From assembly GCF_002221525.1 (NCBI RefSeq), contig NZ_CP011028.1:2119001-2183000 (forward strand): a stretch of 64,000 nucleotides of DNA, written 5' to 3'. Within the stretch, counting starts at the first letter, position 1. Each line of letters begins with the position of its first letter. The position numbers were made by a program, and so were the translations under genes. The notes below the pieces were generated by a model. The model was not told where the DNA came from. It worked only from the letters and a program-made list of their open reading frames with translations, and did not search any database. The stretch is from Pseudoalteromonas espejiana DSM 9414 (GTDB lineage Bacteria > Pseudomonadota > Gammaproteobacteria > Enterobacterales > Alteromonadaceae). This document shows, piece by piece, positions 52,549 to 63,043 of the stretch.

Positions 52549-53905
52549 TGTATTAGACAAAATTGTTGCTGATAAAAAATTAGAGCTCATTGAGCGCAAA
52601 GCTGCCCGCCCGCTTGAAAGCTTCAAGCATCTTGCAGAGCCTACCAGCCGCAGCTTTTATAAAGCGCTAGCGGCGCCTGGTACACAATTTATTTTAGAGT
52701 GTAAAAAAGCCTCTCCTTCAAAAGGGTTAATACGCGAGCCGTTTGATTTAACAGAGATCACCTCTGTTTATAAAAAATACGCTACCTGCATGAGCGTACT
52801 TACAGATGCTAAGTACTTTCAAGGTAGCTATGATTACTTAGAATTTGTACGCAGCCAAGTAGAGCAACCACTTATTTGTAAAGACTTTTTTATAGATGAG
52901 TACCAAGTGTATATGGCGCGAATTTACGGCGGTGATGCTATTTTATTAATGCTTTCAGTGCTTGATGATGAGCAATATAAAGCGCTACACGCAGTAGCAG
53001 ATACCCTTAATATGTCGGTACTAACTGAAGTAAGTAACGAAGAAGAAGTGCACCGCGCCCTTGCACTCAATGCACAAATTATAGGTATTAATAACCGCGA
53101 CCTACGCGATTTAAGCACCGACTTAGCCACCACCGAAAAACTGCGTAAACTCATTCCTGCAGATAAAGTGGTTATTTCAGAGTCTGGTATTTATACCCAT
53201 CAAGATGTTAAACGCCTAGCACCGCTATGCGATGGCTTTTTAATTGGCAGCTCCCTAATGGCCGAGCGCGATTTAGAGCAAGCCTGTAAAAAAATAATAC
53301 TTGGTGATAACAAAGTATGTGGTTTAACACGCAGCCAAGACGCACAAGCAGCTTATAACAGTGGTGCTGTGTATGGTGGGCTTATTTTTCACCCTAAATC
53401 ACCACGGTATGTAGATTTAGACTGTGCTATTGAGCTTACCCAAAGCGCTCCGCTAAACTTTGTAGGTGTATTTGTAAATGCACCAATTGAGCAAGTAGCT
53501 CAATACGCAAGTGTGTTAAAATTAGCGGCAGTTCAATTACATGGACAAGAAAGTGACGATTACATTGCCACTTTGCGTACACAACTACCTAACGGGTGTG
53601 AAATTTGGAAAGCACAAGCAATTAAAGATGCATTACCAACACCTGTAAATGGCGTAGAGCGCCACCTTTACGATACTCACAGCGATACACAAGCTGGTGG
53701 TACAGGTAAAGCATTCGATTGGTCGGTGCTTCGCGATGCAACCACACCGTTTATGCTAGCGGGTGGCTTAAATCCAGAAAATATTAAAGACGCGCTTTCT
53801 CAAGGTGCCCTTGGCCTTGACCTAAACTCAGGCGTTGAAGAATCTGCGGGTAAAAAGTGCCCTAACAAATTACAAAATGCTTTTACAAGTATTAGAAATT
53901 ATTGA
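52541..53905 (+). CDS. trpCF: Bifunctional indoleglycerol-phosphate synthase / PRA isomerase
   Basis: In this 454-residue fusion, residues 1 to about 255 are TrpC ([55 protein letters not shown]), and about 256-454 are TrpF ([63 protein letters not shown]). The two catalyse the isomerase and ring-closing steps to indole-3-glycerol phosphate. The fusion is as in enteric bacteria. Confidence 0.94.
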   Translation: MANVLDKIVADKKLELIERKAARPLESFKHLAEPTSRSFYKALAAPGTQFILECKKASPSKGLIREPFDLTEITSVYKKYATCMSVLTDAKYFQGSYDYLEFVRSQVEQPLICKDFFIDEYQVYMARIYGGDAILLMLSVLDDEQYKALHAVADTLNMSVLTEVSNEEEVHRALALNAQIIGINNRDLRDLSTDLATTEKLRKLIPADKVVISESGIYTHQDVKRLAPLCDGFLIGSSLMAERDLEQACKKIILGDNKVCGLTRSQDAQAAYNSGAVYGGLIFHPKSPRYVDLDCAIELTQSAPLNFVGVFVNAPIEQVAQYASVLKLAAVQLHGQESDDYIATLRTQLPNGCEIWKAQAIKDALPTPVNGVERHLYDTHSDTQAGGTGKAFDWSVLRDATTPFMLAGGLNPENIKDALSQGALGLDLNSGVEESAGKKCPNKLQNAFTSIRNY

Positions 53906-53912
53906 GGTTAAA

Positions 53913-55097
53913 ATGCAAAATCCAGCTTATTTTGGCGAGTTTGGCGGTATGTTTGTACCTGAGCTACTTGTCCCTGCGCTTAAGCAGTTAGAAAACGAAT
54001 TTAACAAAGCACAAAAAGATCCTGAGTTTCAGGAAGAGTTTACCAAGTTACTCAACGAGTATGCAGGACGCCCTACGCCACTTACTTTAACGCGTAACTT
54101 AATTAAAAACCCTAAAGTTAAGCTTTACCTAAAACGCGAAGATTTATTACACGGTGGCGCGCACAAAACCAACCAAGTACTTGGTCAAGCGTTGCTAACT
54201 AAGCGTATGGGTAAAAAAGAAGTTATTGCAGAAACGGGCGCAGGCCAACACGGCGTTGCAACAGCTCTTGCGTGTGCATTACTTGGCTTAAAATGCCGAA
54301 TTTATATGGGTGCTAAAGATGTTGAGCGCCAACAGCCAAACGTATTTAGAATGAAATTAATGGGCGCAGAGGTTATTCCGGTAACCGCGGGCTCTGGCAC
54401 ATTAAAAGATGCGGTAAACGAAGCACTACGTGACTGGTCTGCAAATTATCAAGAGGCGCATTACTTACTTGGTACCGCTGCGGGGCCTCACCCATTCCCA
54501 ACAATTGTACGAGAGTATCAAAAAATTATTGGTGAAGAAGCTAAACAGCAAATACTAAAAGCTGAAGGCCGCTTACCCGATGCGGTACTTGCGTGTGTTG
54601 GCGGTGGCTCTAACGCTATTGGTATGTTTACAGACTTTATCGACGAGCCAAGTGTAAAACTCATTGGTGTGGAGCCTGCTGGTAAAGGGTTAGATACCCA
54701 CGAGCACGGCGCTACCATATGTAAAGGCACCAAAGGCATTTTACATGGTACGTATACTTACATTATGCAAAACGACGATGGTCAAATCGAAGAGTCATAC
54801 TCGGTATCTGCTGGTCTTGATTACCCAGCAGTTGGCCCACAGCACGCGTTTTTACACGAATCAGGTCGTGCACAATATGTTGGTATTACCGATACAGAAG
54901 CACTTGATGCGTTCCAAGCGCTGGCTAAAAATGAAGGTATTATTCCAGCTCTTGAATCAAGCCATGCCCTTGCTTATGCACTTAAATACGCAGAAGAGCA
55001 AACAGAAGAAAGCATTTTAGTGGTTAACTTAAGTGGCCGTGGCGACAAAGATTTAACGCACGTACACACTGTTTTATCACAAGGAGGTCAACTATGA
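53913..55097 (+). CDS. trpB: Tryptophan synthase beta chain
   Basis: The start at 53913 ([19 protein letters not shown]) gives 394 residues and has TGAGG before it; the ORF is open into trpCF. The PLP lysine lies in [15 protein letters not shown] near 86, the phosphate-binding loop is [12 protein letters not shown] near 231, and [12 protein letters not shown] is also present. It joins indole and serine to tryptophan in the TrpA2B2 complex. The stop overlaps the trpA start as ATGA. Confidence 0.95.
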   Translation: MQNPAYFGEFGGMFVPELLVPALKQLENEFNKAQKDPEFQEEFTKLLNEYAGRPTPLTLTRNLIKNPKVKLYLKREDLLHGGAHKTNQVLGQALLTKRMGKKEVIAETGAGQHGVATALACALLGLKCRIYMGAKDVERQQPNVFRMKLMGAEVIPVTAGSGTLKDAVNEALRDWSANYQEAHYLLGTAAGPHPFPTIVREYQKIIGEEAKQQILKAEGRLPDAVLACVGGGSNAIGMFTDFIDEPSVKLIGVEPAGKGLDTHEHGATICKGTKGILHGTYTYIMQNDDGQIEESYSVSAGLDYPAVGPQHAFLHESGRAQYVGITDTEALDAFQALAKNEGIIPALESSHALAYALKYAEEQTEESILVVNLSGRGDKDLTHVHTVLSQGGQL

Positions 55098-55915
55098 GCC
55101 AGTTAAATACAGATCGTTACGGTAAAACATTTGCTGCACTTAATGAGCAAAAACAAGGTGCATTTGTACCCTTTGTTACTATTGGTGACCCTGGTAAAGA
55201 GCAAAGTATTGCCATTATTAAAAGCCTAATTGACGGTGGCGCTGATGCACTAGAGCTTGGTATTCCGTTTTCAGATCCAATCGCCGATGGCCCAGTTATT
55301 CAAGCTGCTAATATTCGCGCGCTTGATGTAAATATTAACACCCAAGATTGCTTTGATATTATTAAAGAAATACGCGATTACAATGCAGATATTCCTATTG
55401 GTTTGTTACTGTACTCTAACCTTGTGTTTAAGCGCGGCCTTGAGGCATTTTATAAAGATGCAAAAGCGGCGGGCGTAGATTCAATTTTAGTTGCTGATGT
55501 GCCACTGCATGAGTCTAAAATGTTTAGAAAAGCCGCTATGGCAAACGGTGTAGACCCAATATTTATTGCTACACCTAATGCTGATGACGATACACTGCGC
55601 CAATGTGCGTCTTACGGGCGTGGTTACACGTATTTACTATCGCGTGCAGGTGTTACCGGTACCGATACTAAAGCACAAATGCCAGCGGGCAACATTGTTA
55701 CTAAATTAAAAGAATACCATGCAGCCCCTGCTTTATTGGGCTTTGGTATTTCAACACCCGATGATGTAAAAGCAGCGCTAAATGCAGGTGCCGCCGGTGC
55801 AATTTCAGGCTCAGCCGTCGTTAAAATTATTGAGGCTAATCTTAATGATTTAGACGCAATGACCGCTCAGTTAAAAGCGTTTGTAAGTGAAATGAAAGCG
55901 GCAACCGCATTATAA
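55094..55915 (+). CDS. trpA: Tryptophan synthase alpha chain
   Basis: The 273-residue protein has the catalytic Glu in [18 protein letters not shown] near 50, Asp in [12 protein letters not shown] near 135 and [15 protein letters not shown] near 177, with the phosphate site [11 protein letters not shown] and [10 protein letters not shown]. It releases indole from indoleglycerol phosphate for channelling to TrpB. It is the last gene of the operon, closed by a strong terminator. Confidence 0.95.
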   Translation: MSQLNTDRYGKTFAALNEQKQGAFVPFVTIGDPGKEQSIAIIKSLIDGGADALELGIPFSDPIADGPVIQAANIRALDVNINTQDCFDIIKEIRDYNADIPIGLLLYSNLVFKRGLEAFYKDAKAAGVDSILVADVPLHESKMFRKAAMANGVDPIFIATPNADDDTLRQCASYGRGYTYLLSRAGVTGTDTKAQMPAGNIVTKLKEYHAAPALLGFGISTPDDVKAALNAGAAGAISGSAVVKIIEANLNDLDAMTAQLKAFVSEMKAATAL

Positions 55916-55935
55916 AACGTATAAATTTACGCATT

Positions 55936-55966
55936 AAAAAAGGGCATTTTAAATGCCCTTTTTTAT
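55936..55966 (+). terminator. Terminator of the trp operon
   Basis: AAAAAGGGCATTT pairs with AAATGCCCTTTTT, and a T-rich tail follows. Placed between convergent genes, it can work on both strands. Confidence 0.88.
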
Positions 55967-55989
55967 TTTAATAATCGAACTTATAAAGC

Positions 55990-56568
55990 TTAGTGAGCTT
56001 GGTGCTTACCTTCTAAAATTTCTTCAATAAATTTAGCGTTAAATGCTTCTAAATCTGCGGGGCTTCTACTTGTTACTAAGCCTTGATCAACACTAACTTC
56101 TTCATCTACCCAATTTGCGCCAGCGTTAATTAAATCACTTTTAATACTTGGGAATGAAGTGACAGTGCGATCGCGTAATTTATTTATCTCGGCAAGTAGC
56201 CAAGGCGCGTGGCAAATAGCCGCTACAGGTTTATTTTTTTCGGCCCCAAAAAATCCATCTATAAAGGCCTTTGCGTGTTTATCTTGACGAAGAGAATCTG
56301 GGTTAAATAAACCGCCAGGCAACATAAGTGCATCGTAATCGCTGGCACTTGCATTAGTTACAAGCTTATCCACGCTTACTTTGTCGCCCCATTTGTCTTC
56401 GTCCCAACCGGTGATCTGACCTTCTTTAATAGATACTATTTCAATATCGGCACCTGCGTTTAATAAAGCATCTCGTGGAGATAACAGTTCACTTTGTTCA
56501 AAGCCATCTGTAGCTAAAATTGCAATTTTTTTGCCTTGTAAACGTGTGCTGGTTTGTAATGTAGTCAT
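55990..56568 (-). CDS. DJ-1/PfpI-family type 1 amidotransferase-like protein
   Basis: The 192-residue protein has the nucleophile elbow VAAICHAPWLLAE with Cys near 118 followed by His, AILATDGFEQSELLSPRDAL near 15 and LMLPGGLFNPDSLR near 80. It fits the PfpI/YhbO group, linked to stress resistance and repair of glycated or oxidised molecules. It is monocistronic. It has AGGAG about 6 bp before its start. Confidence 0.88.
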   Translation of the reverse strand: MTTLQTSTRLQGKKIAILATDGFEQSELLSPRDALLNAGADIEIVSIKEGQITGWDEDKWGDKVSVDKLVTNASASDYDALMLPGGLFNPDSLRQDKHAKAFIDGFFGAEKNKPVAAICHAPWLLAEINKLRDRTVTSFPSIKSDLINAGANWVDEEVSVDQGLVTSRSPADLEAFNAKFIEEILEGKHQAH

Positions 56569-56806
56569 TTAGATCTCCTTATAACATTTTATAAAGTGTT
56601 CGAATCACGTTTATAAAAGCATAAGAAATGCCAACCTTAAATCATTGATAAATATAAATATTTATAATTAACATGACTAAAGGCATGTAAATCATTTAGA
56701 GGTTATGAATAATCTACACAAACCAGATACAACACAGCTTTAATACTCGATAATTAAAATACTGAAGCTTCGCTTTTCGCATGAACAAGTCCAGCGCCTA
56801 CAACTT

Positions 56807-56902
56807 ATGCTTGGCATTATGTTTATTCTTGTAGGCGTACTACTTATTGGTGTGATGGGCAAAGCCCAAAATTTTTATTTTAATAGCACCAAAAGGAACT
56901 AA
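56807..56902 (+). CDS. Possible small membrane protein
   Basis: A short ORF from ATG 56807 (MLGIMFILVGVLLIGVMGKA) to TAA at 56902 encodes 31 residues with one membrane segment and a charged tail. The frame stays open upstream for about 20 more codons with helical, charged residues (HEQVQRLQL), but without an ATG. The hydrophobic pattern is protein-like. No clear ribosome-binding site supports any start. Confidence 0.3.
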   Translation: MLGIMFILVGVLLIGVMGKAQNFYFNSTKRN

Positions 56903-56912
56903 GTAAACTTAT

Positions 56913-57182
56913 TTAAAGAAGATCTTTTAATGCTTTAGCAGGTTTAAATACCGCTTTATTAGCGCCTTCTATTTCAATGGCCTCACCGGTTTGCGGATTA
57001 CGTCCTGTACGTGCTGGGTAGTAACTTAATGCAAAGGTACCAAAACCATTTATTTGCACTTGGTCGCCTTCCGAGAGCGATTTAGTAATTACTTTTTGTA
57101 AGCTTGTTATGGCAGCTTGGCTGTCTTTTTTTGTAAGTTCACTGCTTTTGGCTATTTGGGCAATAAGTTGGGCTTTGTTCAT
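56913..57182 (-). CDS. HU-family DNA-binding protein
   Basis: The 89-residue protein is a typical HU/IHF fold: MNKAQLIAQIAKSSELTKKD start, GDQVQINGFGTFALSYYPAR, and the DNA-intercalating arm GRNPQTGEAIEI followed by VFKPAKALKDLL. It binds and bends DNA without much sequence preference. Its arm and N-terminus differ from hupA/hupB of enterics, so it may be an extra HU paralogue. Confidence 0.92.
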   Translation of the reverse strand: MNKAQLIAQIAKSSELTKKDSQAAITSLQKVITKSLSEGDQVQINGFGTFALSYYPARTGRNPQTGEAIEIEGANKAVFKPAKALKDLL

Positions 57183-57352
57183 GTTAGGCTCCTAAATGCA
57201 CGCTTACTCAGGGTTGGTTAAGCGTAAGAATATGATGATGAATAAATAAAGCCACGCAGGCTAAGGCTTACAGGGCAACAAGTCAACCTTGATGTAGCCT
57301 ATAAATAGTGGTAAAACCTTGTTGACTTCTTTTTGTATAATTTAGGTAGTAT

Positions 57353-57928
57353 ATGCACGCATTTATTGAATACATTCCGCTCATATTATTTTTTGCGGTA
57401 TTTAAATTAGTAGATATTTACTGGGCCACAGGCCTTTTAATGGTCACTACGCTTATTCAAGTTGCGTATAGCTACTATAAGCATGGTACCGTCCCTACCC
57501 GCCAATGGCTGTTTTTTGGCATTGCCGCTGTATTTGGTACGCTTACGTTGGTATTACACGACGAGCAATATATTAAGTGGAAAGCCACCCTTATTTACGC
57601 AGGTTTAAGTTTAACGCTTCTTATCAGCCGCTACGCGCTAAATAAAAACCTAGTAAAAAAAGGATTAAGTTCAATACTCGAAAACGCGAACGATTCAAAA
57701 CAAGAAATTTCCGTGCCAGAGCCGCTATGGAACAAACTTAACTTAATGTGGGTTGCTATAACGGCTGGTATTGCAGTGCTCAATATTTACATTGCTTATA
57801 ATTTTTCGCTCGATTTTTGGGTTAACTTTAAAGTGTTTGGCTTAATGGGCATTACGTTTGTGAGTATTTTTGCCACCATTATTGCTTTATACAAATACCT
57901 ACCAGATGAAGAAGAACCTGCTAAGTAA
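57353..57928 (+). CDS. yciB: Inner-membrane septation protein YciB
   Basis: The 191-residue protein has five membrane segments and matches YciB/IspZ. YIPLILFFAVFKLVDIYWAT is at the N-terminus, GTLTLVLHDEQYIKWKATLIY near 65, PEPLWNKLNLMWV near 122 and VNFKVFGLMG near 162. YciB links envelope synthesis and cell division. It lies between trp and yciI, an order often seen in gammaproteobacteria. Confidence 0.92.
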   Translation: MHAFIEYIPLILFFAVFKLVDIYWATGLLMVTTLIQVAYSYYKHGTVPTRQWLFFGIAAVFGTLTLVLHDEQYIKWKATLIYAGLSLTLLISRYALNKNLVKKGLSSILENANDSKQEISVPEPLWNKLNLMWVAITAGIAVLNIYIAYNFSLDFWVNFKVFGLMGITFVSIFATIIALYKYLPDEEEPAK

Positions 57929-57995
57929 GTCCTTCTCGTCATAAAAGTGTCGTCTTTGCTTGTTAGTTTGTAAAAAAACGCAATCAGAGACGCCC

Positions 57996-58637
57996 TTGAA
58001 CGCCAATCAATATCGCTGGTTTGAATTTACCCTTATATTTGTATTATTGCCTATAATAGGCTTTTCCCTTCGTAGTTATTTAGCTAATTGGCTAATACCC
58101 GCACTAATAGTTTTAATGAGTGTGTGCTGTATGTTGCTACTTAGCGACCCTCACTTTAAGCGCTTTAGACTCACAACCCTTGGGCAGTTTTCGGCAGTTA
58201 GACGCAGGCTTTTTAGTTTCTTTTTTTTAGGCGCCCTGTTTTCCGGCGTTTTTTACGGCATTATTCACCAAGAGAATTGGTTTAGCCTACCCCGAAACTC
58301 TTTTAACGACTGGCTATTACTCATTTTTTTATACCCGTTACTTTCGGTATTGCCGCAAGAACTAATATTTAGAACCTACTTTTTTCATCGTTATAAACGC
58401 ATTATGCCCAGAAAAAATCTTCGTATTGTGGTTAGCGCCACGGTGTTTGCGCTTGCGCATGTAGTGTATGCAAATTGGGTAGCCGTAGGATTAGCATTTT
58501 TAGGCGGGTTGTTATTTTCGTTTACTTATGCGCAAAGCCGCTCAACCATAGTGTGCGTTATTGAGCATAGTTTATGGGGGTTATGGATGTTCACTTTAGG
58601 TATTGGCAGCTCGTTAGACTCAGGCGCTTTAAGCTAA
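57996..58637 (+). CDS. CPBP-family intramembrane metalloprotease
   Basis: There is no ATG near the N-terminus. TTG at 57996 (NANQYRWFEF follows), with AGAGA before it, or TTG at 57960 are the candidates, giving 213 or 225 residues. The protein has several membrane segments and CPBP (Abi/Rce1-like) motifs: LPQELIFRTYFF near 120 (E-x-x-x-R; the usual first Glu is Gln), VFALAHVVYANW near 150 and VIEHSLWGLWMF near 187. Family members cleave prenylated or signal peptides in the membrane. It lies just after yciB and before a bidirectional terminator. Confidence 0.78.
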   Translation: MNANQYRWFEFTLIFVLLPIIGFSLRSYLANWLIPALIVLMSVCCMLLLSDPHFKRFRLTTLGQFSAVRRRLFSFFFLGALFSGVFYGIIHQENWFSLPRNSFNDWLLLIFLYPLLSVLPQELIFRTYFFHRYKRIMPRKNLRIVVSATVFALAHVVYANWVAVGLAFLGGLLFSFTYAQSRSTIVCVIEHSLWGLWMFTLGIGSSLDSGALS

Positions 58638-58664
58638 CAATATTTGGCTGCCAATTAAAAACAA

Positions 58665-58690
58665 AAAAGCCGCGTATAAACGCGGCTTTT
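58665..58690. terminator. Bidirectional terminator between convergent genes
   Basis: AAAAGCCGCG, a 6-nt loop and CGCGGCTTTT stand between the CPBP gene and the convergent NSS transporter gene, with A and T runs suited to both directions. Confidence 0.85.
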
Positions 58691-58706
58691 GGTATGCTCA
58701 TTTTTA

Positions 58707-60131
58707 CTAAAAGCCAAATAGCTTTAAAGCAAAAAACTTTGTGGCAACCGTATTAATAAATATCACCAGTAGAATAATAGGGATAAACGTTGAAAGCGAA
58801 AAGTTAACGTATTTTTCCATAAAGCTGCCAGCGTATTTAGGCGAGCCTTGGCTTAGCTCTTGTGTTAAACGTGCTTTTTTCCAGCGGTACATTACAAACA
58901 AACACACCATTAAGCCATTTAGCGGTAAAATTGTGTCGTAAAATACATCATAAACAATATCAAAAAAGCTCTTATTTCCACCACCGTAACTGGTAAACGA
59001 AGTTAAGCTATCTACCATACCAAACGACATTGTACATAATATAGTTAATACACCTGTTGCTAAGGTTAAAATGCCAAGTGCTTTTTTACGGCTTATGCCC
59101 TTACGATCGCTTAACGTTGCAGTAGGTACTTCTACAATGGAAACCAGTGAAGTAATTGCTGCAAAAAATACTAATAAAAAGAACGAGAACGCAACGGCTG
59201 ATGCGCCAAAGTAACCAATGTCGTTTTGTAGGGCTAATAGTATTTTTGGCAAGTATACAAATATCATTGAAACAGATGAGTCAGAAAGCGCGGCTGGGTC
59301 TGTATTTGGATCAAAGCTAAATATGGCGGGTAACACCATTAAACCCGCTACAAATGCCACTAACGAGTCGGTAATGGCAACCATTTTAGCACTACCTACT
59401 ATGTCGTCTTTTTTAGAAATATAAGACGCGTAGGTCATTAATATACCCATACCTAACGAAAGTGAGAAAAACGCTTGGCTTAATGCACCATTAAGTACGC
59501 TTGCACTCATTTTAGAAAAATCAGGAATTACATAATACTTAACACCGGCCATTGCGTTATCAAGGGTAAGTACGTAAGCAACAAGTGCTAATAGCATTAC
59601 AAACAGCGCAGGCATTAAAAATTTAGCCGCTTTTTCAATGCCTTGCTTAACCCCACCGAGCAAAATAAGGTTAACAATAATAACCACTACTGCCATATAA
59701 CCAAACACAGTGTAGCTGTTAATAAAACTGCCAAAGTGGCTGGGATCGGCCAATATATCAAGGTTACCAACTGCGGTTTGGCTTAAATAGCCAAAAATCC
59801 ACACAGTAATTACCATGTAAAATACAGCAATCATAAATGGCGTTAAAACCGCTAAGAACCCAGCAAACTTCCATTTTTTATCGTTATTAGCTAATGCTTT
59901 GTATGAACCAAGGGGATCTTTTTGAGCGTTACGCCCCATTGCCATTTCGGCCATCATTACTGGTAAACAAATAAAAGCAACAAACAAGGCGTAGACGAGT
60001 AAAAAAGCACCACCACCGTTTTTAGTTGCAGAAACAGGAAAACCTACTAAGTTGCCAATACCTACTGCCGAGCCTGCTGCAGCGAGTATAAAGCCAAGAC
60101 GGGAGCTAAAGTGCTCTCTATTATTGCTCAT
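58707..60131 (-). CDS. Sodium-dependent transporter, NSS/SNF family
   Basis: The 474-residue inner-membrane protein has about eleven to twelve membrane segments. [23 protein letters not shown] holds the sodium and substrate loop of the first helix, and [29 protein letters not shown] follows. It resembles LeuT/TnaT-like amino-acid transporters. Substrate is unknown; being near trp does not by itself indicate tryptophan, as yciI and yciB lie around it. The gene converges with the CPBP gene. Confidence 0.9.
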   Translation of the reverse strand: MSNNREHFSSRLGFILAAAGSAVGIGNLVGFPVSATKNGGGAFLLVYALFVAFICLPVMMAEMAMGRNAQKDPLGSYKALANNDKKWKFAGFLAVLTPFMIAVFYMVITVWIFGYLSQTAVGNLDILADPSHFGSFINSYTVFGYMAVVVIIVNLILLGGVKQGIEKAAKFLMPALFVMLLALVAYVLTLDNAMAGVKYYVIPDFSKMSASVLNGALSQAFFSLSLGMGILMTYASYISKKDDIVGSAKMVAITDSLVAFVAGLMVLPAIFSFDPNTDPAALSDSSVSMIFVYLPKILLALQNDIGYFGASAVAFSFFLLVFFAAITSLVSIVEVPTATLSDRKGISRKKALGILTLATGVLTILCTMSFGMVDSLTSFTSYGGGNKSFFDIVYDVFYDTILPLNGLMVCLFVMYRWKKARLTQELSQGSPKYAGSFMEKYVNFSLSTFIPIILLVIFINTVATKFFALKLFGF

Positions 60132-60317
60132 GTATTAACCTTGTTATTTTTTAGTTATTCCAGCGACTCTACCAGTGTTATGCCGCGCTTTTCAAGCAAT
60201 TACACGCTAAAAAAAATTAAATACTGTAAACCTAGCTTTAAAGGTAATTTGTTCACCAACGATCAACGTTGTGCTAGTATTTGCGTTATTAAAGTTAACA
60301 TTTTTTTGAGAATTACT

Positions 60318-60620
60318 ATGTTGTACATGATTTATTCAACCGACGTTGAAAACAGTTTATCGCTTAGAAAAGAAGCCCGCCCTGCCCATTTAGCGCGTTT
60401 AAGCGAACTAGACTCTCAAAACCGTTTATTTGTTGCGGGCCCGCTTCCTGCAATCGATAGTGAAGACCCTCAAGATGCTGGTTTTACCGGTTCATTAGTT
60501 ATTGCTGAATTTGAGTCATTAGAAAAAGCACGTGAGTGGGCAGCAGCCGACCCATATGTTGCGGCAGGTGTGTATGCTAATTCAGTTGTTAAGCCCTATA
60601 AAAAAGTATTACCAGCGTAA
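60318..60620 (+). CDS. yciI: YciI family protein
   Basis: The start at 60318 ([20 protein letters not shown]) matches E. coli YciI and gives 100 residues; the ORF is open from 60111. [23 protein letters not shown] contains the conserved His, [17 protein letters not shown] and [18 protein letters not shown] the rest of the ferredoxin-like fold. Its role is not firmly known, and a hydrolase or dehalogenase-like activity has been proposed for relatives. Confidence 0.9.
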   Translation: MLYMIYSTDVENSLSLRKEARPAHLARLSELDSQNRLFVAGPLPAIDSEDPQDAGFTGSLVIAEFESLEKAREWAAADPYVAAGVYANSVVKPYKKVLPA

Positions 60621-60625
60621 CGAAC

Positions 60626-60657
60626 ACCCTGAATTAAAACGTTAATTAATTCAGGGT
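60626..60657 (+). terminator. Hairpin after yciI
   Basis: ACCCTGAATTAA and TTAATTCAGGGT form a 12-bp stem with an 8-nt loop, 6 bp after the stop. No strong T-run follows. Confidence 0.6.
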
Positions 60658-60773
60658 TGGTTCACGGCAAATTAATTAAGCTAGCGGACGTAAAGCTCAT
60701 ATTAAACGTTTTTACTTGAGTTTTAGTAGCTTAGTTAATTAGAATAGCTGGGTTTGATCTAGGAGTTCCCGTC

Positions 60774-61034
60774 ATGCGTGTATTATTAACCCTTGGTTTA
60801 ATTGCTTGTATTAGCGTCAGTGGCGCCGTACACGCAAGTGCAACTGCTCATAAAGCAGTAAAAACTGAGATCAGTAAAAAGAAAGCCGTAATACTTGCAA
60901 AAGAAGAAACAGACGGTAAAACCTTAAAAATTACAGAACAAGCAAAATTTTATACTGTACGTATACTCAAATCTGACGGCCACGTCGTTGATTTACATAT
61001 AAATAAAAAAACCGGCGAAGTGAAAAAGGATTAA
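60774..61034 (+). CDS. Small periplasmic PepSY-like protein
   Basis: The 86-residue protein has a signal peptide (about 1-22, ending AVHASA) and a PepSY-like rest, with KKKAVILAKEETDGKTLKIT and VRILKSDGHVVDLHINKKTGEV showing the alternating strand and a final KKTGEV. PepSY proteins often sit with two-component systems and may modulate the sensor. It lies 3 bp before the response regulator and begins the operon, with AGGAG 8 bp before its start. Confidence 0.8.
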   Translation: MRVLLTLGLIACISVSGAVHASATAHKAVKTEISKKKAVILAKEETDGKTLKITEQAKFYTVRILKSDGHVVDLHINKKTGEVKKD

Positions 61035-61037
61035 CAA

Positions 61038-61712
61038 ATGCGAATTTTAGTTATAGAAGATGATTTACACTTAGCAGATAACCTACGTAATGCCTTAGAA
61101 AAAGAGCGTTACAGTGTAGATTTATGCCACGATGGTGAAGCAGGCCTTTTCCACATTACAGAATACCCGCTAGATATGGCGGTTGTTGATTTAGGTTTAC
61201 CAAAAATTGATGGTATTGAGCTTATTAACAAAGCACGTGCACAAGGCGTAACAATCCCTATTTTAATTTTAACAGCACGCGACCGTTGGCAAGATAAAGT
61301 TGAAGGCCTTGATGCAGGTGCTGATGATTACTTAACTAAGCCATTTCATGTTGAAGAATTAATTGCACGTTGTAACGCGCTTATTCGTCGTAGTGCGGGT
61401 AAAGCAAACCCAGAAATGACTGCAGGTCCAATTAAAATTCATACTCGTTCACAACAAGTATGGGTTGATGATAAAGAACTTAGCCTTACAGCATATGAGT
61501 ACAAAGTACTTGAATACTTAATGGTTAACCCGCAAAAAGTAATTTCTAAGTCAGAACTTACTGAACATATTTACGACCAAGATTTCGATCTTGATTCTAA
61601 CGTAATCGAAGTATTTGTACTGCGCTTACGCAAAAAATTAGACCCTGAAGGCACATTAAACCCAGTAGAGACACTACGTGGGCGTGGTTACAGGCTTAAA
61701 AGCCAGTGGTAG
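61038..61712 (+). CDS. OmpR/PhoP-type response regulator
   Basis: The 224-residue protein has a receiver domain with phosphoacceptor Asp51 (MAVVDLGLPKIDG), acidic pair Glu7/Asp8 and Lys in DDYLTKPFHVEEL near 105. The winged-helix effector domain has KVISKSELTEHIYDQDFD and VEVFVLRLRKKLDPEG-like segments. ILTARDRWQDKVEGLDAGADD is typical of the PhoP group. It should regulate genes in reply to the kinase encoded next, whose start overlaps by 7 bp. Confidence 0.92.
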   Translation: MRILVIEDDLHLADNLRNALEKERYSVDLCHDGEAGLFHITEYPLDMAVVDLGLPKIDGIELINKARAQGVTIPILILTARDRWQDKVEGLDAGADDYLTKPFHVEELIARCNALIRRSAGKANPEMTAGPIKIHTRSQQVWVDDKELSLTAYEYKVLEYLMVNPQKVISKSELTEHIYDQDFDLDSNVIEVFVLRLRKKLDPEGTLNPVETLRGRGYRLKSQW

Positions 61713-63043
61713 CAGCACAAATATCGCTTAAAATAAGGCAAGGATTTATCCTTGTCTTTGTTTTAATAGTGGCACTGCCCATTTTATTTTATTCCATTGG
61801 TAAAGCCTATTATGCTTCGCTTGTGGAAACCACCGAAAAAAACTTAGAAGCCCACTTATACTCCCTCATTTCTGAAGTCGACTTTACTGAGCGCGGCATC
61901 ATTATGCCCAGCACTATTTTAACGCCAGAATTAAATAACCTTAACTCAGATACTTACGCAATGATTTACCGTGATGATGTGCCTGTGTGGCATTCAGAGT
62001 CAGCAGTAAATGTAAACTTTAAACCTGAGTATATTGAGCCTAAAGCCGGTGCTGCTGATTTTAGACGCGTTGTTTACAATAATGCGGTGTACTGGCAACT
62101 TAGCTTAACGGTTATTTTAAATAATATTGATCAGTCAGAGCAGGCCCGTTTTATTTTATTAAAACGAAACGATGCGCTCTTGCGCCTTATGGATGGCTTT
62201 AAGCAAACCTTAGTAGACTGGATGTTTATTATGGGTATTGCGATTGCAGCCTTAATGGCGATTGGCTTTATTTGGAGTGGCAGACCGCTGCAACGCCTAG
62301 ATAAAGAAATAAAAGCGATTGAATCGGGCGATATTCAAGAGATTAAAGGCCTTTACCCTGTTGAGTTACAAACAATTAAGTCTGACCTAAATTTATTACT
62401 TGAGTCGCAACAACGACAAAAAGAGCGTTACAGAGCCTCTTTAAGCGATTTAGCACATGCACTTAAAACACCACTTGCCGTTTTAAAATCAAGCCCGCTT
62501 GCAAACGATGCCGATGCACAAGAGCAACTTGATAGAATTAATGTGATGATCGAACATCAGTTAAAACGCGCTGCAACGGGTGCATCTGACACATGGAAAA
62601 AACAAACCCCAGTTAAGCCTGTGGTTGATTCTATTTTAAGTGCCATGTCTAAAGTGTACCGCGATAAAGACATTATATTTAATTGCACAGTAACCGATAA
62701 AGATTACTTTTTAGGGGACCAAACCGACTTAATGGAATTATTGGGTAACTTAATTGATAACGCCTGTAAAGCATGTCGCTCGCAAGTAGAAGTACAAGTA
62801 ATCCAAAGCAAAACACTGTGCATTGGTATAAGTGACGACGGCCCTGGTGTACCAGAGGATAAACGCGAGTCTTTATTAACCCGAGGAACGCGCCTTGATA
62901 CATACGAAAGCGGGCACGGTGTCGGAATGGCTATCGTATCTGACTTAGTTAAATCGTATAACGGTAATTTAACTATTAATAAGTCTGATACGTTAGGCGG
63001 TGCACAATTTATTTTAGAGTTTGATTACAATGACAAAAAGTAG
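61706..63043 (+). CDS. PhoQ-like sensor histidine kinase
   Basis: The 445-residue protein starts at a GTG at 61706 overlapping the regulator stop. It has two membrane segments (about 15-32 and 170-192) framing a periplasmic sensor, a HAMP-like linker and a dimerisation box SDLAHALKTPLAVLKSS near 248 with the phosphoacceptor His. The ATPase domain has ELLGNLIDNACKACRSQ (N box), GISDDGPGVPED (G1) and GHGVGMAIVSDLVKSYNG (G2). The layout is PhoQ-like. The signal is unknown, since the sensor lacks an obvious acidic metal-binding cluster. Confidence 0.9.
   Translation: MVAAQISLKIRQGFILVFVLIVALPILFYSIGKAYYASLVETTEKNLEAHLYSLISEVDFTERGIIMPSTILTPELNNLNSDTYAMIYRDDVPVWHSESAVNVNFKPEYIEPKAGAADFRRVVYNNAVYWQLSLTVILNNIDQSEQARFILLKRNDALLRLMDGFKQTLVDWMFIMGIAIAALMAIGFIWSGRPLQRLDKEIKAIESGDIQEIKGLYPVELQTIKSDLNLLLESQQRQKERYRASLSDLAHALKTPLAVLKSSPLANDADAQEQLDRINVMIEHQLKRAATGASDTWKKQTPVKPVVDSILSAMSKVYRDKDIIFNCTVTDKDYFLGDQTDLMELLGNLIDNACKACRSQVEVQVIQSKTLCIGISDDGPGVPEDKRESLLTRGTRLDTYESGHGVGMAIVSDLVKSYNGNLTINKSDTLGGAQFILEFDYNDKK

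Noticed and set aside
54745..55020. 91-codon plus-strand ORF inside trpB
   Set aside because: It lies in another frame of a well-conserved gene and shows no ribosome-binding site; a shadow. The same holds for other long antisense frames, for example in the TonB receptor and the recombinase genes.
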